Source: JBGTKH01 sp041744735 (lineage in GTDB: Bacteria > Planctomycetota > Planctomycetia > Pirellulales > Pirellulaceae). From it: DNA of 10,474 nt. The DNA lies in contig JBGTKH010000632.1 in the NCBI GenBank assembly GCA_041744735.1, positions 1 through 10,474 on the forward strand. Direction: 5' to 3'. The position numbers and the translations under genes are program-made. Shown piece by piece: positions 1 through 6,249 of this stretch. The number at the start of each line of letters is the position of its first letter. Within the stretch, counting starts at the first letter, position 1. The notes beneath the pieces were generated by a model. The model saw only the letters and a list, made by a program, of their open reading frames with translations, searched no databases and was not told the DNA's origin.

Positions 1-140
1 GTCAACACAGAAATCCAAGCGGGCTCGCGGCGCAGCGGCCGCGCGAGACCTGGGGAATGGGTCTCGCGGGCCGCTACCCCTCCCCAAAGAGCACACCTTA
101 ACCCAACCCCAAAACTGTCCAGCGCATCGGGTCCACTTCA
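1..140. mobile_element. End of an IS3-family (IS150-like) insertion sequence, partial
   Basis: Read on the minus strand from 140, the sequence begins TGAAGTGGACCC, then 7 nt, then TGGACA. IS3-family ends begin with TG, and in IS150 an ACCC block lies at positions 9-12 and TGGAC at 20-24; the spacing here is the same. The boundary coincides with the point where the neighbouring methyltransferase remnant loses its homology. No transposase domain is visible in these 140 bases. The plus-strand frame open from base 3 ends with TAA at 99-101, 39 bp before the element edge. That fits the 3' end of an orfB reading rightward, but the roughly 32 residues are not diagnostic. The body of the element and its other end would lie left of the window. 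Family assignment rests on the terminal repeat alone. Confidence 0.6.
34..75. repeat. Strong GC-rich hairpin inside the IS end
   Basis: The arms 34-50 and 60-75 pair over 16 bp with a single unpaired G at 41 and a 9-nt loop (51-59). No T-run follows on either strand, so it is not a standard intrinsic terminator. It sits before the presumed transposase stop codon and inverted repeat. It could be a structure that limits transcription passing through the element end, or simply GC-rich coding DNA. The pairing is seen directly; the role is unknown. Confidence 0.6.
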
Positions 141-261
141 CCCGCACCAAAAACCGTTCCAAAGCATGCCCGGAATAGCCGCCGTCTTCCAAGGCGTCGT
201 GCAAATCGCCCATGATGCGGACGGCTCGCACGTTGATGTCGAGATCATCACAATCGTGCAT
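141..261 (-). pseudogene. Remnant of an MmeI-type restriction/N6-adenine DNA methyltransferase, cut by an IS
   Basis: Reading from the ATG at 261, the translation contains INVRAVRIMGDLHDAL (residues 9-24) and GYSGHALERFLVRV (28-41). This resembles the conserved segment of MmeI-like type II restriction-modification proteins (helical spacer region), where such a stretch is normally followed by LFCLFADDTGIF. Here the homology stops exactly where the IS3-like end begins at 140. The frame stays open to the window edge, but that part is IS sequence. The segment is internal in full-length proteins of about 900 residues or more, so the N-terminal nuclease part is also absent: the SNF2 stop codon lies only 8 nt upstream of the ATG. 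A purine-rich GGAGGA sits about 12 nt before the ATG, overlapping the SNF2 3' end, so a short peptide could be translated, but no methyltransferase catalytic motif is present. Homology is from memory of the family, not from a search. Confidence 0.6.
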
Positions 262-269
262 GGTCGCGA

Positions 270-3020
270 CTATTCCTCCGCCGTCGCTCGGTTCAAGTCG
301 ATTGACACGAACCGGAGCAGTTCGTCGTTGGACATCTCGGTGAGCATCGTTTCGCCGCCCTGGTCGAGCACTTTGTCGGCCAGACCTTGCTTGTCGCGGA
401 TCATTTGGTCGATGCGTTCTTCGACCGTGCCGCGGCAGACGAATTTGTGGACCAGCACGTTGCGCTGCTGTCCGATGCGGAAGGCGCGGTCGGTCGCTTG
501 GTTCTCGACGGCCGGGTTCCACCAGCGGTCGAAATGCACGACGTGCGACGCGGCGGTCAAGTTCAAACCGCTGCCGCCGGCTTTCACCGAGATCACGAAG
601 AACGGCGGACCAGCGTCGTCTTGGAACTCGCGGACCAGCGCCGTCCGTTTGCGAACGGGCGTCTTGCCGTGCAGCACGAGCCCCGGCCGGCCGAAAACGC
701 CCGCCAGAAACTCGGCCAGCGGGGCGCAAATCGACTGGAATTGCGTGAAGACCAGCATCTTTTCCTGACGTTCGATGATCGGTTCGCAGAGCGACTCGAG
801 CCGCCCGAATTTGCCGCTATCGCCCGGCGCGAACTGCGACTCGTTTAAATACTGTGACGGGTGATTGCAAATCTGCTTCAGTTGCATCAGCACCGACAAA
901 ATCAGCCCGCGGCGGGCCATATCGTCGGCCGTTTCCAGCCGCTCGGCCAAGTCCTTGACCAATCGCTCGTACAGCACCGCTTGCCGTTTCGCCAAACCGC
1001 ACTCGGCCCGCATTTCGGTTTTGTCGGGCAAGTCGGGAGCGATGTTGGGATCGGTCTTCAAGCGGCGCAAAATGTACGGCCGCACCAGCCGCCGCAGTGA
1101 GCCGAACGCCGCCGCGTCCTGCTGCTTGTTCAGCCGCTTGACGAACTGTTTGAACTGCGCCGCCGACCCGAGCAGCCCCGCACAACAGAAATCGAACAGC
1201 GACCACAAATCGCCTAAATGGTTTTCTACCGGCGTGCCGGTCAGCACAATGCGCCCCGCGGCGTCGAGCTTCTTGACCGACTTGGTTTGTGCCGACGACG
1301 CATTCTTAATGGCCTGAGCTTCGTCGAGCACCACCAGCCGCCAGGCAACTTTGGCGAGCCAGTCGCTGCGGCGCACCAAGCCGTACGTGGTGATCACAAG
1401 ATCGAAGCCGGCCAGCGAGTCTTGCGGGCTCTTGGCCACCCGCGCCAGTTCGTCGGCATCGCATTCCGACCGATGCGCGTAGAACACGCGCAGAGACGGC
1501 GCGAACCGCTGAAGTTCCTGTTTCCAGTTCCCAATCAGCGAAGACGGAACAACGAGCAGCGACGTGCCTCGCGGACTTTTACCTCTCGACCCTCGACCCT
1601 CGACCCTCGACTCACTTATCTCTCCCGACTCGCGCCGCAATTGCAGCAGCAGATCGATCACCTGAATCGTCTTGCCCAATCCCATGTCATCGGCCAGACA
1701 AGCGCCGAGGCCCAACCGCGTCATAAACCACAGCCAGCGCACGCCATCGGCCTGATATGGTCGCAACGTGGCCTGCAGATCGGCCCCAGGTTGAAACGCC
1801 GAGATTTGGGCCGGGTCGCGGATGGTTTCCAGCGTGTCGCGCAACCAATTGCCGGCGACGACCTGCGCCCAACTGGCCGTCGCCGATTCTTCCTCGTCGC
1901 CGTCAGCCTGCGTGCCGGCCAGCAATCGCATCCCCTCGATGAAACTGACTCCGCTGGCGTGCATTGTTTCAAGTTGCCGCCAATGATCGAGCGCCTGTTG
2001 CAATCGCTGGCGGTCCACTTCGACCCACCGGCCGCGCAGCAACATCAGCCCTTCGCTGGATTGCAAAAGCTGTTGGCGTTCGGCCTCCGTCAGCGGCTGG
2101 CCGTCTAACGCGACCTCGACCGTGAAATCCAACAAATTGTCCGTGCCTAGTTGGCTCTGTTGTTTTTCACCGAGCCGGACTTGGACTTGTGGCCGAGGCG
2201 GCTTGCGTGCCTGCCACCAATCAGGCACGCGGACCACAACGCCCGCGGCTTCCAGTCGCGGCACTTCCGTTAGGAACCGATGGGCCTGTGCGATCGACCA
2301 CGCCTGCGGTTGGAACAAGGCACGTGTGTCGAGCAACTCGCGAACTAGCGCGCTGCTGTCCGCTGCACGTCGCACGGGTTCGAGCAGCGCGGTCAATCCG
2401 GCTTGATTCTTGGCCCCGGCGTATTCCTTCAGGGCCTGAGCGAGCGGCAGGTGCTGCAGCCGCGTCCCGGCGGAAACACGATGCGTGTAAGTCGCCAGAA
2501 ACGCAAACGGCCGCCGTTCGTCGCGTTTGTTTTCCGCAAGGTGAAAAGTCACGCGCCCGAGCAAATGCCAGACAGGATTAACGCCGCGCAGGTACGCTTC
2601 CGCGCTCTCGGGATGTTTGGTCGCCTGCTGGACGACCAACTCGCGCAACTCGTGCCACAGGCGGCCGAGCAAATCAGGCGTCAAGTACTCCAAGCCGCGC
2701 ATCGGCGGCGCGGCGGCGGCCATCGTTTCCAGTTCGTCGACGGCCGGCGGTTCGAGCTGGCTCCACTTACGCGCCCCGTCGCCGCCCAATTGGCAAACCG
2801 CATGGAAAAAACGCTGGGCGAACTCGCGCCAAAAGACCAGCGCCGGCGGCAGCGGCTTGTCGAGCGACTTGGAAACGAGCCACAGCAGCCCCTGGGCCGA
2901 CGAATCCTCAAAGGCGGTTTCGATTCCCGCGGCCAGCGCGTCGTCCATCGCCGGCTCCGCCTCCGGCGCAGGATCGACGACCAAACGTCCCACCGGTGTA
3001 ATGCGAGTCGTTCGACTCAT
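270..3020 (-). CDS. SNF2-family DNA-dependent ATPase/helicase with DUF3670-like N-terminal region
   Basis: This is a 916-residue protein with a complete SNF2 ATPase core: Walker A DDMGLGKT (Lys450), the DEAQ box (Asp566), LTGTPVENHLGDLW (about 592-605), VFTQF (about 757), FDRWWNPAVENQATDRAFRIGQ broken across about 832-850, with motif VI arginines 845 and 848. The N-terminal half has no catalytic motif. Residues about 225-350 (LLDFTVEVALDG, LRGRWVEVD) match the SNF2-associated DUF3670 family. Such proteins are bacterial HepA/RapA-like translocases, often encoded beside a SWIM zinc-finger protein; none is seen here. The substrate is unknown; remodelling of protein-DNA or RNA polymerase complexes is the usual guess. 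The start was set at ATG 3020 because GGAGG lies about 11 nt upstream; a TTG at 3029 is too close to that site. The gene follows the PDZ-like gene by 59 nt. A heptamer tandem repeat encodes residues about 470-480, between Walker A and the next motif. The C terminus looks complete. Confidence 0.93.
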   Translation of the reverse strand: MSRTTRITPVGRLVVDPAPEAEPAMDDALAAGIETAFEDSSAQGLLWLVSKSLDKPLPPALVFWREFAQRFFHAVCQLGGDGARKWSQLEPPAVDELETMAAAAPPMRGLEYLTPDLLGRLWHELRELVVQQATKHPESAEAYLRGVNPVWHLLGRVTFHLAENKRDERRPFAFLATYTHRVSAGTRLQHLPLAQALKEYAGAKNQAGLTALLEPVRRAADSSALVRELLDTRALFQPQAWSIAQAHRFLTEVPRLEAAGVVVRVPDWWQARKPPRPQVQVRLGEKQQSQLGTDNLLDFTVEVALDGQPLTEAERQQLLQSSEGLMLLRGRWVEVDRQRLQQALDHWRQLETMHASGVSFIEGMRLLAGTQADGDEEESATASWAQVVAGNWLRDTLETIRDPAQISAFQPGADLQATLRPYQADGVRWLWFMTRLGLGACLADDMGLGKTIQVIDLLLQLRRESGEISESRVEGRGSRGKSPRGTSLLVVPSSLIGNWKQELQRFAPSLRVFYAHRSECDADELARVAKSPQDSLAGFDLVITTYGLVRRSDWLAKVAWRLVVLDEAQAIKNASSAQTKSVKKLDAAGRIVLTGTPVENHLGDLWSLFDFCCAGLLGSAAQFKQFVKRLNKQQDAAAFGSLRRLVRPYILRRLKTDPNIAPDLPDKTEMRAECGLAKRQAVLYERLVKDLAERLETADDMARRGLILSVLMQLKQICNHPSQYLNESQFAPGDSGKFGRLESLCEPIIERQEKMLVFTQFQSICAPLAEFLAGVFGRPGLVLHGKTPVRKRTALVREFQDDAGPPFFVISVKAGGSGLNLTAASHVVHFDRWWNPAVENQATDRAFRIGQQRNVLVHKFVCRGTVEERIDQMIRDKQGLADKVLDQGGETMLTEMSNDELLRFVSIDLNRATAEE
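1584..1611. repeat. Heptanucleotide tandem repeat, four units, inside the SNF2 gene
   Basis: On the plus strand the unit CCTCGAC occurs three times in a row (1591-1611), preceded by a copy with one change, TCTCGAC (1584-1590). In the SNF2 gene it encodes ESRVEGRGSRG (residues 470-480) as part of a polar insertion in the ATPase domain. The unit is not a multiple of three, so gain or loss of one copy would shift the reading frame. I recall similar SRVEGRGSR-type repeats scattered in planctomycete genomes, which suggests a dispersed repeat captured in the gene. Confidence 0.85.
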
Positions 3021-3079
3021 GCCCGCCAATTCCTCCGTGGTCGCATGGTCGTGCCCACAGTCTAGTCAACCGCAGTCTA

Positions 3080-3781
3080 CTACTCGGGAACGACCAGCGT
3101 GATTTGCCGCTGCGGGTATTTTTCCAGCGGCTGAGTATACACACCTGCCGGAGCGGTTGCCGCGGTGACAGAGATTTCCTTCCCGCGATTCTCATCCAGC
3201 ATGTCAAAGTAGCCGGCGGGTGGCAAATCCGAGACGATGATGTCGGCGTTTTGAAAACCGGCTTGCTCCATCGCGCCGCCGGATTCAAGTGAGCGAATAA
3301 CAATCGCCTGCGATGGGCCTTTCTCGCGCCAAGTATACTGCAGATCGCAAGTGAAACCCAAATCTCGCTGCAACCGCGACTCGAGCCGAAAGCGCACCAC
3401 TTGCTCAAACGCTAATTGTGCGCCGCCGGCCAAGTACGCACTCACTCCCAGCAGGAAAATGTAAATGAAGGCCCAACGTTTCGTGCGCTGTTCCAATTGC
3501 ACGATGCCGCCGATACGTCGGCCCGATCGGCGAGCGACTTCGGCGGTGAGCACCACCAATAGCAACCCCGTACAAATCAACGGCGGCACGGCCATCGCCG
3601 CCCAGACGCCCAAATACGAGATCAGCGCGAACTGAACCGCGAAAACCGCCGTGAGCAACATCATCGCGCCCAGCCCAAACCGAAAGCCGCGCTTCGGCTC
3701 GGGAATCACGATGGCCGGAAACAACTCCGCGCCGTCAACCGACGCGGTCGATGTTGCGGCGAGTTGGATCTCTGGCGACAT
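3080..3781 (-). CDS. Three-TM membrane protein with C-terminal PDZ-like domain
   Basis: This is a 233-residue protein of no assigned function. Residues 1-34 are a polar N-terminal tail. Three hydrophobic helices follow, at about 38-58, 60-80 and 103-122, with a basic loop (about 83-102, RRSGRR and QRTKR) between the second and third that should be cytoplasmic. Residues about 155-232 look like a PDZ domain: AIVIRSLESGGAMEQAGFQNADIIVS has the usual pattern of a hydrophobic strand, a GxA-x3-AGF turn and a DxI strand (about 159-184), and the chain ends in a strand ITLVVP. By the positive-inside rule the PDZ-like part would face outward. No protease motif is present, so a scaffold or sensor role is more likely than peptidase activity. 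The ATG at 3781 was chosen because GGAGG lies 11 nt upstream. An alternative TTG at 3850 would start inside a palindromic repeat and adds 23 unconvincing residues. The gene ends with tandem TAG codons, 59 nt before the SNF2 gene. Confidence 0.82.
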   Translation of the reverse strand: MSPEIQLAATSTASVDGAELFPAIVIPEPKRGFRFGLGAMMLLTAVFAVQFALISYLGVWAAMAVPPLICTGLLLVVLTAEVARRSGRRIGGIVQLEQRTKRWAFIYIFLLGVSAYLAGGAQLAFEQVVRFRLESRLQRDLGFTCDLQYTWREKGPSQAIVIRSLESGGAMEQAGFQNADIIVSDLPPAGYFDMLDENRGKEISVTAATAPAGVYTQPLEKYPQRQITLVVPE

Positions 3782-3833
3782 GACGACTTTGACCTCCGCA
3801 AAGCACCGACCTTCGCCGCCGTGCACGTATCTC

Positions 3834-3860
3834 GTAGGCCGGATTTGCAATCCGGCCTAC
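3834..3860. repeat. Perfect 12-bp palindrome with 3-nt loop (dispersed-repeat type)
   Basis: GTAGGCCGGATT (3834-3845) and AATCCGGCCTAC (3849-3860) are exact reverse complements around TGC. The repeat lies in the 103-bp gap between the end of rho and the start of the PDZ-like gene. I recall this GTAGGCCGGATT-type palindrome as a common intergenic repeat in planctomycetes. In RNA it would form a very stable hairpin 24 nt after the rho stop codon. Without a U-tract it is more likely to stabilise the 3' end or to be a REP-like element than to terminate transcription by itself. Confidence 0.85.
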
Positions 3861-3884
3861 ATGGGGTTGCGGCCCCTCGCTACG

Positions 3885-5387
3885 CTATTTCATGTTCATG
3901 CTCATCAGGAACTCGGCGTTGGTTTTGGTCTTTTGCATGCGCGTGACCAGCAGTTCCATGGCTTCCGGCCCGTTCATGTCGGCCAGCACACGGCGCAGCA
4001 CACAGATGCGGCGATATTCTTCCGGGTCCATCAGCATTTCCTCGCGGCGCGTACCGCTGCGGTTGATGTCGATGGCCGGCCAGATGCGCTTATCGACCAA
4101 GCGGCGATCGAGCATGATTTCCAGGTTGCCGGTCCCTTTGAACTCTTCGAAGATCACTTCGTCCATTTTGCTGCCGGGGTCGATCAACGCGGTGGCAATG
4201 ATCGTGAGCGACCCGCCCTCTTCAACCTTGCGGGCAGAGCCGAAAAACGCCTTCGGCCGCTGTAAGGCATTGGCATCCAAACCGCCGGACAGAATCTTGC
4301 CCGACTGCGGGCATTCCGAGTTCCACGCGCGAGCCAGCCGCGTGATCGAATCCAGGAAGATGATCACGTCGGTGCCGTACTCGACCAGCCGCTTGGCCTT
4401 TTCGATCACCATCTGCGAGACTTGCACGTGCCGCGTCGATGGTTCGTCGAACGTCGAGCTGATCACCTCGCAGTTGGAGCCCTTCACTTCGCGTTCCATG
4501 TCCGTGACTTCTTCCGGCCGCTCGTCGATCAGCAGCATGATCACGTAAGCATCGGGAAAATTCTTCAGGGCCGAGCGGGCCATTTTTTGCAGCAGAATCG
4601 TCTTGCCGGCTCGTGGCGGACTGACGATCAGGCCGCGCTGTCCGAAGCCAATCGGCGTCATCATGTCAACCACGCGGGTCTCGATGTCTTCGGCCCCCGA
4701 CTCCATGACGATCCGCTGAACGGGATGCAGCGGCGTCAGGTCGTCGAACGTCACACGCTGCGACATCAGGTTGGGATCCTGATAGTTGATCGCCTCGACG
4801 CGCAGCAGTGCGAAATACCGCTCGTTTTCCTTGGGCGGGCGAATTTGTCCCGACACCGTCGAGCCGGTCCGTAAACCAAAGCGGCGGATTTGGCTCGGCG
4901 ACACATAAATGTCGTCCGGGCAGGAGAGGTAATGATAGTCGGGGCTGCGCAAGAACCCGAATCCGTCAGGCAGGATTTCCAGCGTCCCTTCGCCGTACAT
5001 CAGCCCGTTCATCTTGACCCGTTCCTTCAGGATATTGAAGATCAGGTCTTGCTTCTTCATGCCCGCGACGTCTTTGACGTTGTCTTTGCGGGCTGCTTCG
5101 ATGAGTTCGCTCATGCTCATCTTTTGCAATTCGGCGATGTGGATTTCGCCCTGCTTGATTTTTTCGTAATGTTCATGAATCTCGTCGCGTACGCCGCGGT
5201 CGGCCTCATCGGCCAATTCCTCGGCCAGCGACAACGGCTCGCCTTCGGCTTCCAACTCTTGCAGGCGATCTTTGAACTCGCCGTTGCCGTTCGCCTCGTC
5301 GTTGGTCGCCGGACGGCGCGAACGGGAATCGTCGTCGCTGCGTTTGCGGCGAATTTCTTGCATGCGGGTGCTTCTACTGGTAGACAT
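3885..5387 (-). CDS. rho: Transcription termination factor Rho
   Basis: This is a 500-residue hexameric RNA-dependent ATPase that terminates transcription. Residues 1 to about 85 are a charged, probably disordered extension not present in E. coli Rho (419 aa). The Rho N-terminal helical domain follows (LQKMSMSELIEAARK to KKQDLIFNILKE, about 87-122), then the cold-shock-like RNA-binding domain (GEGTLEILPDGFGFLRS, PDDIYVSPSQIRRFGLRTG, about 132-178). The ATPase domain has Walker A SPPRAGKT (Lys262), the catalytic-glutamate segment LLIDERPEEVTDME, Walker B FLDSITRLARAWN (Asp346), the Q-loop GGLDANALQRPKAFFG, the R-loop EEFKGTGN and the arginine finger in NRSGTRREE (Arg447). All key residues are kept; the P-loop has Arg where E. 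coli has Lys181. The start at 5387 is supported by AGGAG 10 nt upstream. The gene lies 153 nt after coaE. Confidence 0.98.
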   Translation of the reverse strand: MSTSRSTRMQEIRRKRSDDDSRSRRPATNDEANGNGEFKDRLQELEAEGEPLSLAEELADEADRGVRDEIHEHYEKIKQGEIHIAELQKMSMSELIEAARKDNVKDVAGMKKQDLIFNILKERVKMNGLMYGEGTLEILPDGFGFLRSPDYHYLSCPDDIYVSPSQIRRFGLRTGSTVSGQIRPPKENERYFALLRVEAINYQDPNLMSQRVTFDDLTPLHPVQRIVMESGAEDIETRVVDMMTPIGFGQRGLIVSPPRAGKTILLQKMARSALKNFPDAYVIMLLIDERPEEVTDMEREVKGSNCEVISSTFDEPSTRHVQVSQMVIEKAKRLVEYGTDVIIFLDSITRLARAWNSECPQSGKILSGGLDANALQRPKAFFGSARKVEEGGSLTIIATALIDPGSKMDEVIFEEFKGTGNLEIMLDRRLVDKRIWPAIDINRSGTRREEMLMDPEEYRRICVLRRVLADMNGPEAMELLVTRMQKTKTNAEFLMSMNMK

Positions 5388-5418
5388 GCGTCACAAGCTC
5401 CTGATATGGCTTTGGGGG

Positions 5419-5432
5419 GCGTGCCGGCACGC
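5419..5432. repeat. 14-bp perfect palindrome in the rho leader
   Basis: GCGTGCCGGCACGC is its own reverse complement and lies about 32 nt before the rho start codon, between the candidate promoter and the ribosome binding site. It could be an operator for a dimeric regulator or a leader element related to rho autoregulation. It may also just reflect GC-rich sequence. Confidence 0.5.
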
Positions 5433-5467
5433 GGACGGCGCCGGCGGAGGGTTCATGGAAGGTTTGT

Positions 5468-5496
5468 GTTGTAACGAAAAGGATGTGTCGAGTGAA
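5468..5496 (-). promoter_or_regulatory. Candidate sigma70-type promoter for rho
   Basis: On the minus strand, TTCACT (5496-5491) and TACAAC (5473-5468) are separated by 17 nt, each matching four of six consensus bases. Transcription would start near 5461 and give a leader of about 70 nt before the rho ATG. It would allow rho to be expressed apart from polA and coaE. This is a sequence-only call and could be chance. Confidence 0.4.
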
Positions 5497-5540
5497 GTGC
5501 CCTTGCACATTCACGGGGGTGGGTTGGCCAGCAAGGAAGG

Positions 5541-6140
5541 TCAATCAAGGCTGAGCCAGAATCGCTGGACTTGAGCGAAGGTGTGCTCCGGCGCACCGGA
5601 GTTATCTATTATCCAATCGGCACAACTTCGCTTGTTTTCCAAAGATTCCTGCGCCGCCTCACGCGCGGCAAATTCCGCTTCACTCCAACCTCGCTGGCGC
5701 GCCCGAGCCAATCGTGACTCGCGCGGCGTCTGCACAAAAACGATCTTATTGCAAAATCTGTTCCAACCGGCCTCGAACATCAATGCCGCGTCCAATACGA
5801 CAGCTTTCACGTCGCCAGACTGAGCAAGCTCTGCCTTGCGTTTACGCAGTTTCTCTTCGATGCGCGGATGGGTTATCTGTTCCAGGTATGCCAATTGTTG
5901 CGGACCTTCCGGCGGCTCGTCGAAGACTATTTTCGCCACCGCGGCACGGCTGATCCGTCCATCGTCGCCAAACACCACGTCGCCCCACTGGTCGCGCAGC
6001 GCTCGTTCGATATCCGGCTCACGCAGCACCTCGTGCCCCGCGCGGTCAGCATCGAGCACTTCGGCGCCGAGCTGCTGCAAATGTTCGGACACCAAGCTTT
6101 TGCCGCTGGCGACTCCGCCAACGACGCCGATCACCAGCAT
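5541..6140 (-). CDS. coaE: Dephospho-CoA kinase
   Basis: This enzyme phosphorylates the 3'-hydroxyl of dephospho-CoA with ATP, the last step of coenzyme A synthesis, in the cytoplasm. With the start at 6140 it is 199 residues, the usual length of the family. The P-loop is GGVASGKS (residues 8-15). Further marks are LDADRAGHEVL (about 34-44), the THPRIEEKL segment, LDAALMFEAGW (the usual LDxPLLFE segment, here with Ala for Pro), the lid region around RLARARQRGWSEAEFAAR, and the C-terminal ENKRSCADWIIDNSG. An upstream in-frame ATG at 6230 would add 30 residues without family likeness. Neither start has a clear Shine-Dalgarno sequence, so 6140 rests on family length. It follows polA by about 110 nt and precedes rho. 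Confidence 0.95.
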   Translation of the reverse strand: MLVIGVVGGVASGKSLVSEHLQQLGAEVLDADRAGHEVLREPDIERALRDQWGDVVFGDDGRISRAAVAKIVFDEPPEGPQQLAYLEQITHPRIEEKLRKRKAELAQSGDVKAVVLDAALMFEAGWNRFCNKIVFVQTPRESRLARARQRGWSEAEFAAREAAQESLENKRSCADWIIDNSGAPEHTFAQVQRFWLSLD

Positions 6141-6249
6141 GTGGGCTTTACGGAATTCGGGTCGAAATAAGGTTTTGTTGTGTGAGCGAACGAAAGGTTT
6201 TTTTGGGGCGGGCGTGATCTCAATGAGCATTCTGGGGAGCGAGCACCTG

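Noticed and set aside
141..3020. SNF2 ATPase plus adenine methyltransferase remnant as a DISARM-like defence system
   Set aside because: The SNF2 protein has a DUF3670-like N-terminal region typical of HepA-like proteins rather than DrmD as I recall it. The methyltransferase is only a short fragment, and no drmA, drmB or drmC is in view.
2403..3065. Long plus-strand open frame of 220 codons opposite the SNF2 gene
   Set aside because: It lies wholly antisense to a gene with full helicase motifs, and its translation is Arg/Gln-rich without domain signs. It is an antisense frame of GC-rich coding DNA. The plus-strand frames at 1218-2108, 4890-5474 and 8071-9006 were rejected for the same reason.
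3058..3079. Direct repeat CAGTCTA (3058-3064 and 3073-3079) between the PDZ-like and SNF2 genes
   Set aside because: Only two 7-bp copies, partly within the tandem stop codons of the PDZ-like gene; easily chance.
3782..3850. Extension of the PDZ-like protein to a TTG at 3850
   Set aside because: The extra 23 residues begin inside the palindromic repeat, and the GGAGG site points to ATG 3781.
6141..6230. Extension of CoaE to an ATG at 6230
   Set aside because: The extra 30 residues precede the normal beta-strand/P-loop start of the family and have no family likeness. No ribosome binding site supports the upstream ATG, although none clearly supports 6140 either.
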